Shown here: positions 63,786 to 64,000 of the stretch, piece by piece
How positions within the stretch are numbered: the first letter of the stretch is position 1
How the letters are laid out: the number at the start of each line of letters is the position of its first letter
Assembly: GCA_963691815.1 (NCBI GenBank)
Contig: OY829653.1
Span: forward strand, 33,898,606-33,962,605
Reading direction: 5' to 3'
DNA length: 64,000 nucleotides
DNA from: Echiichthys vipera
Lineage: Eukaryota; Chordata; Actinopteri; Perciformes; Trachinidae
Translations under genes and position numbers: made by a program
The notes under the pieces: generated by a model
Databases searched by the model: none
The model's input: only the letters and a program-made list of their open reading frames with translations
Told to the model about the DNA's origin: nothing

Positions 63786-64000
63786 AGTATATATATATCT
63801 ATATATATATAGATATATATATATATATGTATATTTATGTGTGTATATGTGTGTGTATGTACATATGAGTATTTATGTATTTGTGTGTGTTTATGTATAT
63901 ATATATTATATATATATTTGTGTATATATGCGTATATATGTATATATTTGTATATATGTGTGTATATATATGTATATATATATATGTATATGTATATATA
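63786..64000. repeat. TA/TG microsatellite at window end
   Basis: TATATA, TGTGTA and ATTTGTGTATA mixtures running off the window. Confidence 0.95.

Overview
This is vertebrate chromosomal DNA, almost certainly from a ray-finned (teleost, probably percomorph) fish. There are no bacterial-style operons. The only host gene I can build is a spliced eukaryotic gene with GT..AG introns. The repeats are typical fish families: L2-type LINEs with an esterase ORF1, Rex1, L1, Tc1, hAT, a Gmr1-type Ty3/gypsy element, teleost endogenous retroviruses, Penelope-like tails and tRNA-derived SINEs.

Host gene: rrp15 (60S ribosome biogenesis factor) lies on the + strand in five coding exons: 18310-18349, 19329-19615, 30478-30575, 30664-30847 and 34671-34820. 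Reading phases agree at every junction and give a 252-residue protein. Intron 2 (10.9 kb) holds hairpin repeats, an L1, a Rex1 piece, an internally deleted retrovirus on the minus strand, a decayed FADD-type LINE, a Tc1 relic and a SINE. Intron 4 (3.8 kb) holds a second L2 subfamily and a hAT end. A 505-bp foldback element with a perfect CRE palindrome sits 94 bp upstream of the start codon.

Left of rrp15 (1-17.7 kb): L2 LINE fragments, a Penelope-like tail, a SINE, a small MITE with perfect 22-nt inverted termini, a 1,039-bp hAT element with a perfect 8-bp target duplication, a pseudogene of an unnamed fish protein family, and a 5'-truncated L2 copy with a 13-nt target duplication.

Right of rrp15 (35.3-64 kb): almost entirely transposons. 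In order they are a 3.6-kb L2 copy (minus); a nest of gypsy remnant, solo LTR and Tc1 with an uninterrupted DD34E transposase; a Gmr1-like retrotransposon whose integrase precedes its reverse transcriptase and whose Gag has a SCAN-like capsid; a 5'-truncated retrovirus with a 511-bp 3' LTR; long TA/CA microsatellites; and two near full-length L2 LINEs arranged tail to tail around a Penelope-like fragment. The window ends in a 48-bp minisatellite and a TA microsatellite. A degenerate copy of the same tail-to-tail arrangement lies at 250-955.

Apart from rrp15 and the Tc1 transposase, every coding region carries visible stops, frameshifts or deletions. Family assignments come from reading motifs, not from database searches.
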